Origin: a virus | DNA length: 64,000 nucleotides | Direction: 5' to 3' (one strand) | Virus record (IMG/VR): IMGVR_UViG_3300025133_009407 | Span: 1 to 64,000 of that record | Shown here: positions 9,521-18,380 of the stretch, in pieces | Layout: each line of letters opens with the position of its first letter | How positions within the stretch are numbered: position 1 is the stretch's first letter | Program-made: the position numbers and the translations under genes | The notes under the pieces: model-generated | What the model was told of the DNA's origin: nothing | The model's input: only the letters and a program-made list of their open reading frames with translations | Databases searched by the model: none

Positions 9521-10167
9521 GTGAATTAAATAATTCAGAAGTAGATTATCATAGTATCTTCAAACACTATGAGGCATGTCTTGACAAGCACGGAAATACT
9601 GCACTCGGTGTTGATTGGCCAAACATTGAGGATCTGAAAACTAGATTTGATGTTATGCTCGATGTCAAGCGAGGAAGTTACCCGGCCAAAGTCCTTGATT
9701 TCGGATGCGGGATTGGACTCTTATATGATCACATAATTGAGTCTAAACAAAAGGGCGTGAGCTATATTGGTCTAGATATAAGCCCTAAGTTTATAGAGGC
9801 ATCTAAATGTCGGCATCCAGACACACAATTCTATTGTGTAGATATACTGAAAGATACATTTTCTGAAGAATTTGATTATGCCATTTGCAATGGCACATTT
9901 ACTGAGAAGCTAAATTTATCATTTGATGATATGTTTGATTTCTTTTCGTCCGCCATAACTAAATTATTTGAAAAAGCTAAAGTCGGAATAGCGTTCAATG
10001 TAATGTCCTCTCACGTTGACTATGAGAGAGATGATCTTTTTCACCTGCCACATGACACTCTGGCCGACTTTATCATAACAAATTTATCAAGAAATTACAT
10101 TATCAGAAATGATTATGGATTATACGAATATACTGCGTATGTTTACAAGGAAAGTTATGGTAGATGA
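9517..10167 (+). CDS. Class I SAM-dependent methyltransferase
   Basis: The 216-residue protein has SAM motif I VLDFGCGIGLLYDHI at about residue 65, then YIGLDISPKFIEASK (motif II with the acidic residue that binds the ribose) and FYCVDILKD. These are typical of small-molecule or sugar methyltransferases. The position between the WbqC-like gene and a sulfotransferase suggests O- or N-methylation of a sugar. The start is an ATGA overlap with the previous gene. Its last ten bases overlap the next gene's start. Confidence 0.85.
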   Translation: MSELNNSEVDYHSIFKHYEACLDKHGNTALGVDWPNIEDLKTRFDVMLDVKRGSYPAKVLDFGCGIGLLYDHIIESKQKGVSYIGLDISPKFIEASKCRHPDTQFYCVDILKDTFSEEFDYAICNGTFTEKLNLSFDDMFDFFSSAITKLFEKAKVGIAFNVMSSHVDYERDDLFHLPHDTLADFIITNLSRNYIIRNDYGLYEYTAYVYKESYGR

Positions 10168-10807
10168 TGGAAAAATATTCTGCATAGGATCCTCAAAGAC
10201 TGGAACCTCTTCTATGGGTCATAGCTTAGGCGCTTTGGGGCTTAATCATTTGCGTGGAGGCTGGAGGGTTGCTAACAGGCTGGTACCATTAATTGTTGAC
10301 GAGAAATGGGATGAATTTTATTCAAAAATAGATGAATATGATTCGTTTGATGATATTCCTTTTTCACACGGAAATCTGTATAAATTATTTAGTGAAAAAT
10401 ATGAGAATTCTAGATTTATTTTAACAGAAAGGCCAACTGATATATGGCTACGTTCTATAGAGCGTCAACTGACAAATATAACAGAGCCTCAAACTCCATT
10501 GGAAAAATGCGAACATTTTCATTGGACAGGGCTTTATTGGCATATTTTAGAGCAGTATGGGGATATTAGATTTCCTGAAGATGCAGAACATATGATGGAA
10601 GTATATGAAGAAAGAAACAATTCTATTAAAGAATTTTTTGAATCAAGTGATAGACTTTTAGTTCTAGATATAGCAGAGGAAAATAATGAATTAAATGCAA
10701 AAAAATTAACAAAGTTTGTAGATACTGGTATCACGCTTAAAAGTCTTCACCACGTTAATAAATATAGAGATAGGGAACAGGCTAGAAAAAAGGATAAAAA
10801 TGAATAA
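10157..10807 (+). CDS. P-loop sulfotransferase (second of four)
   Basis: ATG 10157 is chosen because AAGG precedes it by six bases and the product then begins just before the PAPS loop (FCIGSSKTGTSSMGHSL). Upstream in-frame codons belong to an overlap with the methyltransferase. The 3'-phosphate site is RFILTERPTDIWLRSIER. The 216-residue enzyme resembles the sulfotransferase at 11467 more than the other two (G-x-x-x-T-G-T plus an L-x-x-LG helix), suggesting duplication. It is expected to use PAPS; the acceptor is unknown. Confidence 0.8.
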   Translation: MVDDGKIFCIGSSKTGTSSMGHSLGALGLNHLRGGWRVANRLVPLIVDEKWDEFYSKIDEYDSFDDIPFSHGNLYKLFSEKYENSRFILTERPTDIWLRSIERQLTNITEPQTPLEKCEHFHWTGLYWHILEQYGDIRFPEDAEHMMEVYEERNNSIKEFFESSDRLLVLDIAEENNELNAKKLTKFVDTGITLKSLHHVNKYRDREQARKKDKNE

Positions 10808-11465
10808 AATTATTATTTTTGGAAATAAGGATTTAGCGCAATTGGCAAAATTCTATATTGATACAGATCCAGGCTATACTGATTATGAAGTTGTAGCGTT
10901 TACTGTAGATAGAGAATATATGAGCGAGGATTCTTTTCAGGGGCTTCCGATTGTCCCGTTTGACGAGATAAAAGAAGCATATAGTCCGGATGAATATTTG
11001 CTATTCGCTCCGATGACAGGCGCCAAAGCCAGCAAGGTTCGAGAGGATGTCTTTTCTAGGGGGAAAGAGATGGGGTATTCGTTCTTCTCATTCTTAAGTT
11101 CTTTTGCAACTATTCTAACGAAAGATATTGGCGACAACTGCTTTATATTAGAAGATAATACTATTCAGCCATTTGTTTCTGTCGGTGATAATGTTGTTAT
11201 GTGGAGCGGAAATCACATCGGTCATCACAGTGTAATCGAAGATAGTGTATTTTTCACATCACATGTGGTTTTGTCGGGGCATTGTGTTGTTAAGAAGTAT
11301 TCCTGGCTCGGTGTTAATTCGACAATCCGTGATGGAATAACTCTGGCCACAGGAACTCTTGTGGCCATGGCAGCGTGCATAACAAAGCCAACAGAGGAGT
11401 GGGGTATCTATATGGGTGCGCCGGCCAGTAGAAAGGGCGAGAAGCGAAGTGACGAGGTACTATAA
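10800..11465 (+). CDS. Sugar O/N-acyltransferase, NeuD/PglD-like left-handed beta-helix
   Basis: The first 80 residues form a small Rossmann domain (KIIIFGNKDLAQLAKFYI), as in NeuD and PglD. The rest is a hexapeptide-repeat beta-helix: FILEDNTIQPFVSVGDNVVM, GNHIGHHSVIED (with the family's catalytic His), then VVLSGHCVVKKY and GAPAS at the end. These trimeric enzymes transfer acetyl from acetyl-CoA to a hydroxyl or amino group of a sugar. With rfbB and the aminotransferase it fits N-acetylation of a dTDP-4-amino-4,6-dideoxy sugar, but an O-acetyl role is equally possible from sequence alone. Confidence 0.85.
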   Translation: MNKIIIFGNKDLAQLAKFYIDTDPGYTDYEVVAFTVDREYMSEDSFQGLPIVPFDEIKEAYSPDEYLLFAPMTGAKASKVREDVFSRGKEMGYSFFSFLSSFATILTKDIGDNCFILEDNTIQPFVSVGDNVVMWSGNHIGHHSVIEDSVFFTSHVVLSGHCVVKKYSWLGVNSTIRDGITLATGTLVAMAACITKPTEEWGIYMGAPASRKGEKRSDEVL

Positions 11466-11466
11466 G

Positions 11467-12099
11467 ATGTCTGCACACGATAAGGAGTATATCTTTAATA
11501 TAGGATGGAACAGAACCGGGACAAGAACTCTAAACGATTGCCTAAAGGCTTTGGGAATAAAGGGGTCACACTGGAATCCGACAAAGCATTTGTGCGCGGA
11601 GTGGGCTTGGAAAAACTGGAATGAATTTGAAGAATTTGTTATAACTCATAATTATGAATCATATGCTGATGCTCCGTGGTGCTTTCCGGAGCTGTATAAG
11701 CATCTAGATAAATTCTTTCCAAATGCGAAGTTCATTCTGACCATTAGAGAAGAGGATAAGTGGATAAACTCTTATAAGAATCTGTATGAGAATCATCATA
11801 AGGGTCATGAAAAGCTTAAGGAAATTCCAATGATTGCTAATAAGGAAGAATATGGCTGGGTACATCCTCTTATTTTTGGTGGTAAGAAAATTATAACTGG
11901 AAACGAAGAAGTTTATAGAAAAATATACTCTACTCATAATAATCAGGTTAAAAATTATTTTAAAGGAAGAGAAGGTAAGTTGTTCATTATAGATTTTGAA
12001 AAGAACAATGCATCTTGGGGCAGAATATGTAAATTTTTAAATAAGCCAATTCCAAAGACTCCATTTCCATGGAGAAAGGATACAAGGAAAACCTATTAA
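11467..12099 (+). CDS. P-loop sulfotransferase (third of four)
   Basis: ATG 11467 is preferred. An upstream in-frame start would only duplicate the end of the acyltransferase reading. The 210-residue product has FNIGWNRTGTRTLNDCL as the PAPS loop and KFILTIREEDKWINSYKN as the 3'-phosphate site. It is closest to the enzyme at 10157. The stop TAA overlaps a proposed ATT start of the next gene (ATTAA). Confidence 0.8.
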   Translation: MSAHDKEYIFNIGWNRTGTRTLNDCLKALGIKGSHWNPTKHLCAEWAWKNWNEFEEFVITHNYESYADAPWCFPELYKHLDKFFPNAKFILTIREEDKWINSYKNLYENHHKGHEKLKEIPMIANKEEYGWVHPLIFGGKKIITGNEEVYRKIYSTHNNQVKNYFKGREGKLFIIDFEKNNASWGRICKFLNKPIPKTPFPWRKDTRKTY

Positions 12100-12715
12100 A
12101 CGCAAACTACATCTTGGATCTGGTAAAACATTATATGCCGGATGGAATAACTTAGATAGAAATCTTGATAATTCTTTCGATAGAACTTCAAATATTCGCT
12201 GTAGCAAGTGGGAAGCCCCGGAGCTGCCGATGGAGAATAATTCTGTTAACTTTATCTTTAATGAACATTTTATTGAACATTTAAGCGAAGCAGACGGTTT
12301 TATTCTTCTTCGTGAATCATATCGAGTTTTGAGAAAGAACGGAGTGCTAAGAGTCTGCACCCCATCTTTGGATAAATATGTTGAATATTTTTTAAAAGAA
12401 ACGAAGACAGATGTTACTAGTGGGTTCCGAAACGGAACTCAATTCCTGAATTATGCAATTTACGGAGAAGGATGGACGCCTGGAGTTAGAGTTGAGTACT
12501 TGAAGGAATTATCCAACAAGAAGGTTGGGACATTTTTATCCCCAGGCGTTGATCATCGTTACATCTACAGTTTAAATGATATAATAGAGAAATTAAAGTT
12601 TATTGGTTTTAAAAATATAATTAGCGTAGAGTGGGGCGATAGCAAACACAAAGACCTTTGCAACTTAGAACACCACAAGAATCGCATGGAACTCATTATA
12701 GAAGCAACAAAGTAA
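12095..12715 (+). CDS. SAM-dependent methyltransferase with a probable non-AUG (ATT) start
   Basis: The first ATG of this frame (12230) would delete SAM motif I. Reading further upstream gives KRKLHLGSGKTLYAGWNNLD, a perfect N-terminus for this predicted methyltransferase family. No ATG, GTG or TTG exists between the in-frame stop at 12038 and 12230. An ATT at 12095 has AAGGA six bases upstream and overlaps the previous stop, as most genes here do, so I propose it as the start (206 residues). Later motifs are FNEHFIEHL and YRVLRKNGVLRVCTPS. An alternative is a base error that removed an ATG. Confidence 0.7.
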   Translation: MKRKLHLGSGKTLYAGWNNLDRNLDNSFDRTSNIRCSKWEAPELPMENNSVNFIFNEHFIEHLSEADGFILLRESYRVLRKNGVLRVCTPSLDKYVEYFLKETKTDVTSGFRNGTQFLNYAIYGEGWTPGVRVEYLKELSNKKVGTFLSPGVDHRYIYSLNDIIEKLKFIGFKNIISVEWGDSKHKDLCNLEHHKNRMELIIEATK

Positions 12716-12719
12716 TATT

Positions 12720-13655
12720 ATGTGGAATAAAATTGGAGCCATCTTCAAAGATGCAACAAAAACTCAAACTCCAATTCCATTTAAGGTAAATCCAAACGAT
12801 ACTATTTTTCGAATTTATTATAGCTACAGAAACGATAATAATAAAAGTGAAATTAAGTTTTTTGAAATTGACATAGAAAGTCCGAAAAATACTCTATCTA
12901 AGTCAAAAGCTCCCATTTTGTCGCCCGGTAAGCCAGGAGCTTTTGACGAGGCTGGTGCAATGCCATCCTGTATAATGAGATCACCTTCTAATCCGAAAGA
13001 AATATGGATGTACTATACCGGTTGGTCGCAAAGGTTGGATGTTCCTTATCATAATTCTATTGGGCTGGCAATAAGTCGCGATGGCGGAACCACCTTCAAG
13101 AGGGCATTTTATGGCCCAATAATTTCATCATCTATAACTGACCCATATTTTGTCGGTACGCCAAATATTCTTTTGGATAATAACCTATTCAAGTGTTGGT
13201 ACTATTCTAGTACTGGTTGGGAAAGGCACAATAAAAGAATGGAGCCAAGATACCATATAAAATATGCAGAGTCATATGACGGAATTGCTTGGAATAAGCA
13301 AAATAATATTTGTATCGATTATAAGTCCGAAAACGAAGGAGGAATATGCTCTCCTAGCGTAGTCTTGTTAAACAAAGTGTACAGAATGTGGTTTTGTTAT
13401 AGGAATAAATTTGATTATAAAGATAATACTGATAACTCTTATAAGATTGGATACGCTGAATCATATGATGGATTAAATTGGAAGAGACTTGACGATAAGT
13501 CTGGGATAAATCTCAGCGAAGAGGGCTGGGATAGTCAGATGTTATGTTATCCTAGTGTTACCTTTTTTGATGAAAAATTATATATGTTTTATAACGGAAA
13601 TAACTTCGGAGAGAGTGGAATAGGGGTCGCAACAATGAGGTTTGATTATGAGTAA
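12720..13655 (+). CDS. Glycosidase-like five-bladed beta-propeller protein (GH43/GH32-type)
   Basis: The 311-residue protein has repeating strand blocks with aromatic and acidic turns: IWMYYTGWSQ, GLAISRDGGTTFKRAFYGP, KYAESYDGIAWNKQ, YRMWFCYRN and KLYMFYNGNNFG. They recur about every 60 residues, as in GH43/GH32/GH68-fold propellers. Such proteins hydrolyse or transfer furanosides or mannosides, and many in biosynthetic clusters have no proven activity. No signal peptide is present, so it would act inside the cell. Its end overlaps the next gene by eight bases. Confidence 0.65.
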   Translation: MWNKIGAIFKDATKTQTPIPFKVNPNDTIFRIYYSYRNDNNKSEIKFFEIDIESPKNTLSKSKAPILSPGKPGAFDEAGAMPSCIMRSPSNPKEIWMYYTGWSQRLDVPYHNSIGLAISRDGGTTFKRAFYGPIISSSITDPYFVGTPNILLDNNLFKCWYYSSTGWERHNKRMEPRYHIKYAESYDGIAWNKQNNICIDYKSENEGGICSPSVVLLNKVYRMWFCYRNKFDYKDNTDNSYKIGYAESYDGLNWKRLDDKSGINLSEEGWDSQMLCYPSVTFFDEKLYMFYNGNNFGESGIGVATMRFDYE

Positions 13656-14550
13656 GAAGTTCTTCCTAACAGCAACGCTAGTTTTTCGTGATGAAAAAAT
13701 ATATTTAAAAGAGTGGCTCGATTATCATATACTCAATGGAGTACAGCACTTTTATCTGTATGATAACAGAAGCAAGGATAATCCGAAAGAAATATTAGAT
13801 TGGTATTTTGAGCAGGGCCTCATTACATATATATTCTTAGATAAGGATTTAAATCGCCAATCGCTAGTTGCCCCGCATAGAAATGAGAATATAGAAAGAG
13901 GAATGGGGGTGGCAGAATGGATGCTCTTCACAGATATTGATGAGTTTGTTTGCTTAAAAGATCTTGATTCAAATCTACATAGCGAAATAAGAAAGCTGGA
14001 TGATTTCAGCGCTATTGCTATAAGAAGTATAAATTATGGATCAAATTATAATAAATATTATAAAGATGATCTTGTTATAAGTCGCTTTACAAGAAGAGAA
14101 AAACTCCCTACTTCATATAAATCTTTGGTAAGGCCGGAAAGTGTTGCTGGTGCTAAAAATGGGCATGCGTTTCATATCACAGATCATAAAACCTATGGAC
14201 ATACAGTTTCTGTAAATAAAAAAATGATTAACTTAAATGATATTTCTTGGGTAAAAAAAGGAAGGCATATAAAGAATGATGCTTTCTATATTAATCACTA
14301 TATATCTAAATCACAAGAAGAATTTTATAGTTTGAAGTTTAAAAATAATATAGGAATGGAAAAAATCAAAGGTAAGTTTCTCAGGCTAAATGGTCCACAT
14401 AGTTGTAATGAAATTATAGCTAGGAAAATATTATTCTTTGAAGATTATCTTAGAAATGATTTTGTTCAATTACATTATGACAAAATCAAAAATTATTATA
14501 TGTATGATAATGATATTGGCATTTCCAAGTTTCTTAAAAATGTAAAATAA
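13648..14550 (+). CDS. Glycosyltransferase, GT92/GT2-related
   Basis: The start is ATG 13648, overlapping the previous stop. The 300-residue product begins LTATLVFRDEKIYLKEWLDY, then HFYLYDNRSKDNPKEIL, the GT92 (DUF23) pattern of nucleotide-binding strands. A DxD metal site appears in LFTDIDEFV at about residue 95. A conserved His-containing C-terminal block (YINHYISKSQEEFYS) is also typical. GT92 enzymes transfer galactose or related sugars. Specificity here is unknown. Confidence 0.8.
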   Translation: MSKKFFLTATLVFRDEKIYLKEWLDYHILNGVQHFYLYDNRSKDNPKEILDWYFEQGLITYIFLDKDLNRQSLVAPHRNENIERGMGVAEWMLFTDIDEFVCLKDLDSNLHSEIRKLDDFSAIAIRSINYGSNYNKYYKDDLVISRFTRREKLPTSYKSLVRPESVAGAKNGHAFHITDHKTYGHTVSVNKKMINLNDISWVKKGRHIKNDAFYINHYISKSQEEFYSLKFKNNIGMEKIKGKFLRLNGPHSCNEIIARKILFFEDYLRNDFVQLHYDKIKNYYMYDNDIGISKFLKNVK

Positions 14551-14554
14551 AAAG

Positions 14555-15388
14555 ATGAATTATATTGATGAAAGTGGACAATTATCTTTCTTTTTAAAAA
14601 AAATTAAAAGAAAGGAATATTTCTCCTTCATTAAGCACAATCATGGATTATGGGACAAGCTTCGTATTTGCGTTCCACATATAGGCTTTTATAACCGAAA
14701 GACTATTAATATAAGAAAAATATCAAAAATTTATTCCGATTACAAACAGCCTGGAGGGCATATTGTTTCTCAGAATATTATTAATGAGTGTTTATATTTT
14801 ATGGCAAACATGCATAAATTTAGAAACAATATATTTTTGGGGTTATCAGCGACCGGAAATACCTCTACTTGCGATAAGAAGAGAACAAGGAAATCTGCAA
14901 AAATATGGGAATTATTTTTGCGTGAAAACTCTACCGTTTATGATGGTCTTATCTGGAAAAGAGCAGCCCTATCTGGAAGGCTATTGGAATTATTTTGTTT
15001 AATAAAAGATAAAAAAGTTATAATAGTATCTCCTTCTCAAGAAGGAAGCGATCCGCGCTACAAAATGTCTTTATTTGGAAAAAGATTTGGAATTTCAGAT
15101 TTTACACATATAGAAATATCTGAAAAAAATGCCTCTAAAGACTTTAATATCGTAATCGGAAAATTGGTAAATCTTTGTAAAAATAAAAAAGTAGATAAGG
15201 TAATATTATTTAAAGCCGGTCCGGTCGGGTCTGCGATTATTTCAAGATTACATAATAAGTTAGATAGAACTTATATGATTGACATTGGTAACGCATTGGA
15301 TGTATTAGATCCGACTATAAAGCGAAACTGGACTAAAGGCTATAAAGATACCTTAAGATATCATTATGGACGCTATTATGTTGAATAA
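14555..15388 (+). CDS. Unrecognised protein, possibly GT-D-fold glycosyltransferase
   Basis: The 277-residue product is lysine- and isoleucine-rich. The second half alternates strands and helices, with KVIIVSPSQEGSD and KVILFKAGPVGSAIISRLH followed by YMIDIGNALDVLDP. The last block resembles the C-terminal AGP-x-G ... D-x-G pattern of GT-D glycosyltransferases (former DUF1792). However, the N-terminal metal-binding DGE motif of that family is not evident, so I hold this loosely. Context (between GT92 and an aminotransferase) supports a glycan role. It overlaps the next gene by 23 bases. Confidence 0.6.
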   Translation: MNYIDESGQLSFFLKKIKRKEYFSFIKHNHGLWDKLRICVPHIGFYNRKTINIRKISKIYSDYKQPGGHIVSQNIINECLYFMANMHKFRNNIFLGLSATGNTSTCDKKRTRKSAKIWELFLRENSTVYDGLIWKRAALSGRLLELFCLIKDKKVIIVSPSQEGSDPRYKMSLFGKRFGISDFTHIEISEKNASKDFNIVIGKLVNLCKNKKVDKVILFKAGPVGSAIISRLHNKLDRTYMIDIGNALDVLDPTIKRNWTKGYKDTLRYHYGRYYVE

Positions 15389-16454
15389 GATTAGATTTTC
15401 TAAGCCATTTATACCAAATAAAGAAGAGTTTCTAAGGCTTATAGGGGGTGCCTTAGATTCTGGGCAATTAACGAATATTGGGCCGATCTCCGAGGAGCTA
15501 GAAGAGAAACTTCAGAACCATCTTGGTGTTGAGAACGTTGTATTGGTTTCCAACGGAACAATCGCATTACAGCTTGCCATTAAGTTATTAGGCTTAAGCG
15601 GAATGGCGATAACAACTCCATTTACCTTTATAGCTACTACGTCAAGTATGGTTTGGGAAAATATTACTCCGATTTTTTCTGATATAAAATCCCATGATTT
15701 CAATTTAGATATTTCGTCTGTAACAGAAAAAGAACTGGCTGAAGCATCTGCCATAATTGCAACACATGTTTTTGGAAGACCATGTGATTATAGGTTGATA
15801 GGCAAATACGCAGATAAATATAATCTGAAAGTTATTTATGATGCAGCTCACGCATTTGGCGTTAAGGTGGGAGCAGAAAGCTTGTTATCGATTGGAGATG
15901 TATCTACGTTAAGCTTTCACGCAACAAAGATATTTCAAACAATTGAAGGTGGAGCGATAATAACTAAAAATAAGCAATTGGCTGATGACGCCAGATTGAT
16001 TAGGAGCTTTGGAAGGTCAAGCAATGGTCTATATGGCATAAACGCAAAATTAAGCGAAATACATGCGGCTATGGGTCTTTCCTCTTTTAACCACATAGAA
16101 GAAGGAAGATTTTTAAGACAAAAAATTCACGAAACTTATACTAAGTGCTTGCCTGAATATTTATCAAATATTCTTGAGAACTCAGACCATAATTATAGTT
16201 ATTATCCAATAATATTTAAAACTAATCAAGAGCGAGATGTTGTCTACAACTTCCTTCTTGAAAATAAAGTTGAGTCAAAGAAGTATTTTCAGCCATCATT
16301 GGATACATATTTCAATGAAGTTGTTAAGCCTAATTCAAAAAATATTGTTGAAAAAATATTATGTTTGCCGATATATCCAGATTTGAAAATCCAAGAGGCA
16401 GAGTATATAACTAATCTAATTAATTCTATTTTGGACAAGAAAAATGAAACATAA
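15366..16454 (+). CDS. PLP-dependent sugar aminotransferase (DegT/DnrJ/EryC1/StrS family)
   Basis: The 362-residue product begins near FSKPFIPNKEEFLRL. The cofactor region VVLVSNGTIALQLAIKLLG precedes ITTPFTFIATTSS. The PLP-contacting Asp is in VIYDAAHAFGVK, and the catalytic lysine is in LSFHATKIFQTIEGGAI. A typical GINAKLSEIHAAMGL follows. This is the subtype that aminates dTDP-4-keto-6-deoxy sugars (VioA/FdtB-like), matching rfbB nearby; amination of the GDP-linked keto sugar made by Gmd is the other option. ATG 15366 and ATG 15378 are both possible starts. Confidence 0.9.
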   Translation: MDAIMLNKIRFSKPFIPNKEEFLRLIGGALDSGQLTNIGPISEELEEKLQNHLGVENVVLVSNGTIALQLAIKLLGLSGMAITTPFTFIATTSSMVWENITPIFSDIKSHDFNLDISSVTEKELAEASAIIATHVFGRPCDYRLIGKYADKYNLKVIYDAAHAFGVKVGAESLLSIGDVSTLSFHATKIFQTIEGGAIITKNKQLADDARLIRSFGRSSNGLYGINAKLSEIHAAMGLSSFNHIEEGRFLRQKIHETYTKCLPEYLSNILENSDHNYSYYPIIFKTNQERDVVYNFLLENKVESKKYFQPSLDTYFNEVVKPNSKNIVEKILCLPIYPDLKIQEAEYITNLINSILDKKNET

Positions 16455-17514
16455 AAATATAGGATTTGTATCCTACTGGTTCAACCGAGGACAGGCTGTT
16501 GTTACAAGGTATATCAAATCAATTTTTGATGAAGCTGGATACAACACGTTTGTGCTGGTCAGATCGCCACCGTCAAAGGTTTCTGGGGAAGGCAAGGGGG
16601 ACTGGGCTAAGGGCAATATTACGATGGGCTCAGGGACCTACGACATGCCTATACGAACGTATACGGACTGGGCTAAGAAGAACAAGTTGGATATTTGTTT
16701 TTTTGACCAAAATTACCAATTCAATGCAATTAGAGCAATTCGATCATTAGGAATAAAAACGGTAGGAAGATATGTTTGGGAACAGTATGGTGCAGAACAT
16801 GTTGCTGGATCAGTCAAATCTTTGGACGTCCTGTACTCTTTAACGAAAGCAGAAAGAAAAAGATACAGCAATAAGTTTGGGATCGATTCGCCGCTTTTGA
16901 GGTGGGGCATTCACCCGACCTTAGTAAACCTTGCGAAAGATAGAAAAAAGAGAAATGATGATTTGGTAACTTTTTATTTTCCTGCCGGCTATTGTAACCA
17001 GCGAAAATCAATAAAAAGAACCCTAAAAGCATTTAGTTCAGTTAAGAATAAAAATGCAAGATTACTTATTACATCCCAAAAACCAATAAAAGATATAAAT
17101 GATAACAGAGTGTCTATCATTACGAAGAACATAGAATTGCAAAAAGATTTCTTAAAAATAATGGCAGGCTGCGATGTATGCCTTATCCCAAGCAAATGGG
17201 AAGGGTTGGGCTTGTCGTTTATGGAGGCTATAGCTTTCTCTATGCCCATAATTACTACCGACTTTGCACCGATGAACGAATATGTTGAGCACGGCAAGAC
17301 TGGCCTGCTAATTCGTGCAACTACGGATAAGAGACTTCCAAATAATCTTCAAATTGCTGAGGTATCAGTTCAAAACTTTAAAAATCAGATGGAGTGGCTA
17401 TCTGATCGCAAAAGAGTTACTGAGATGTCTAATCGAATCTCAGAAGTAATGCCGAAGAGGTATGATTGGGAGAACACAAGAGGGGATTACCTAAAACTGG
17501 TTCGTGGTTTATGA
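16444..17514 (+). CDS. Glycosyltransferase, GT4-like
   Basis: The 356-residue GT-B protein starts IGFVSYWFNRGQAVVTRYI and has the donor-site block LIPSKWEGLGLSFMEAIAFS followed by DFAPMNEYVEHG. The same E-G-L-G-L-S-F-x-E-A and D-x-x-P-M-N pattern occurs in the glycosyltransferase half of the gene at 23864, so the two look like paralogues. It overlaps the aminotransferase at its start and the next sulfotransferase at its end (ATGA). Confidence 0.85.
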   Translation: MKHKNIGFVSYWFNRGQAVVTRYIKSIFDEAGYNTFVLVRSPPSKVSGEGKGDWAKGNITMGSGTYDMPIRTYTDWAKKNKLDICFFDQNYQFNAIRAIRSLGIKTVGRYVWEQYGAEHVAGSVKSLDVLYSLTKAERKRYSNKFGIDSPLLRWGIHPTLVNLAKDRKKRNDDLVTFYFPAGYCNQRKSIKRTLKAFSSVKNKNARLLITSQKPIKDINDNRVSIITKNIELQKDFLKIMAGCDVCLIPSKWEGLGLSFMEAIAFSMPIITTDFAPMNEYVEHGKTGLLIRATTDKRLPNNLQIAEVSVQNFKNQMEWLSDRKRVTEMSNRISEVMPKRYDWENTRGDYLKLVRGL

Positions 17515-18380
17515 CGGTTTTCATACAGGGCCTCAGGAGGTCGGGGACGACAATTCTTTTTGACGTTCTAACGACTGACAATGAAATCTTCGGAATTTAC
17601 GAGCCCTTTTCCGCTGGAAAAAAGACTATCGGGGGAGGAAGCGGAGCTAGAAAAGAAGACCTAACTAAAACTCTTAGAGAAATTAGGGTTAACTTTTTAA
17701 AGGAGAATAAAAACTTTAATCATAAGTCATTTAATAGAGGCTCTCCTACTCAGTTTCGGAAAGAGGTATTTAATTCTAAGCTAACAAAATTTGAATATGA
17801 TTATATCAAATCACTGGCAAACGTAAAAAATTCCTACCTAAAATTTACCAGAGCATCGTTCATCGTTAAAGAGCTTTATGGCATAGATAGCCATGCAAAA
17901 TTTATTCATATTATAAAAAATCCAGCACTATGGGTAGCTTCACATATGTTAGGAAAGAAGAACAAGTTTCCTAATGCAGATGCATTCTTTAATTGTAAAA
18001 CTGGATTTGATAATTGGAGTCAAGAGAGAATTAGCAATTTTTATATAAAAGAAAAATATCCATGCCACATCAATAAGTCTGCTGTATTTAAGTTATTATT
18101 AATCTGGAGAGATTTCAACTTGGAAGCAGAGGCTGCATGCGTAGCTACGTTCGGAAGTAATTATCTAAAGATATTTAATGATGATCTATGCACGAATACA
18201 GAAGCTCATATGAATAAGGTATATAATTTTTTAGAAGTAAGGCCAAATAAAAAAGCAATACGATGGGCAACCAACAATATTTCTGGGCCAAAAAAGATAA
18301 TGTTCCAAAATGATCAAAGATGGCGTAAGTACTTTGATTATCTTGTTATAAGGAAATCTTTTTTGGATTTATCAAAATGA
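17511..18380 (+). CDS. P-loop sulfotransferase (fourth of four)
   Basis: ATG 17511 forms an ATGA overlap with the previous stop, and the product then starts TVFIQGLRRSGTTILFDVL, the PAPS loop. Upstream in-frame sequence is overlap only. The 3'-phosphate site reads KFIHIIKNPALWVASHML, with Lys where most enzymes have Arg. At 289 residues it is longer than the other three and is of a different subtype (R-R-S-G-T-T loop), so the four are not simple copies. Confidence 0.8.
   Translation: MTVFIQGLRRSGTTILFDVLTTDNEIFGIYEPFSAGKKTIGGGSGARKEDLTKTLREIRVNFLKENKNFNHKSFNRGSPTQFRKEVFNSKLTKFEYDYIKSLANVKNSYLKFTRASFIVKELYGIDSHAKFIHIIKNPALWVASHMLGKKNKFPNADAFFNCKTGFDNWSQERISNFYIKEKYPCHINKSAVFKLLLIWRDFNLEAEAACVATFGSNYLKIFNDDLCTNTEAHMNKVYNFLEVRPNKKAIRWATNNISGPKKIMFQNDQRWRKYFDYLVIRKSFLDLSK

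Noticed and set aside
12230-12715. ATG 12230 as the start of the methyltransferase
   Set aside because: It would remove the SAM-binding motif that is present in frame upstream, so a start at 12095 is more likely.
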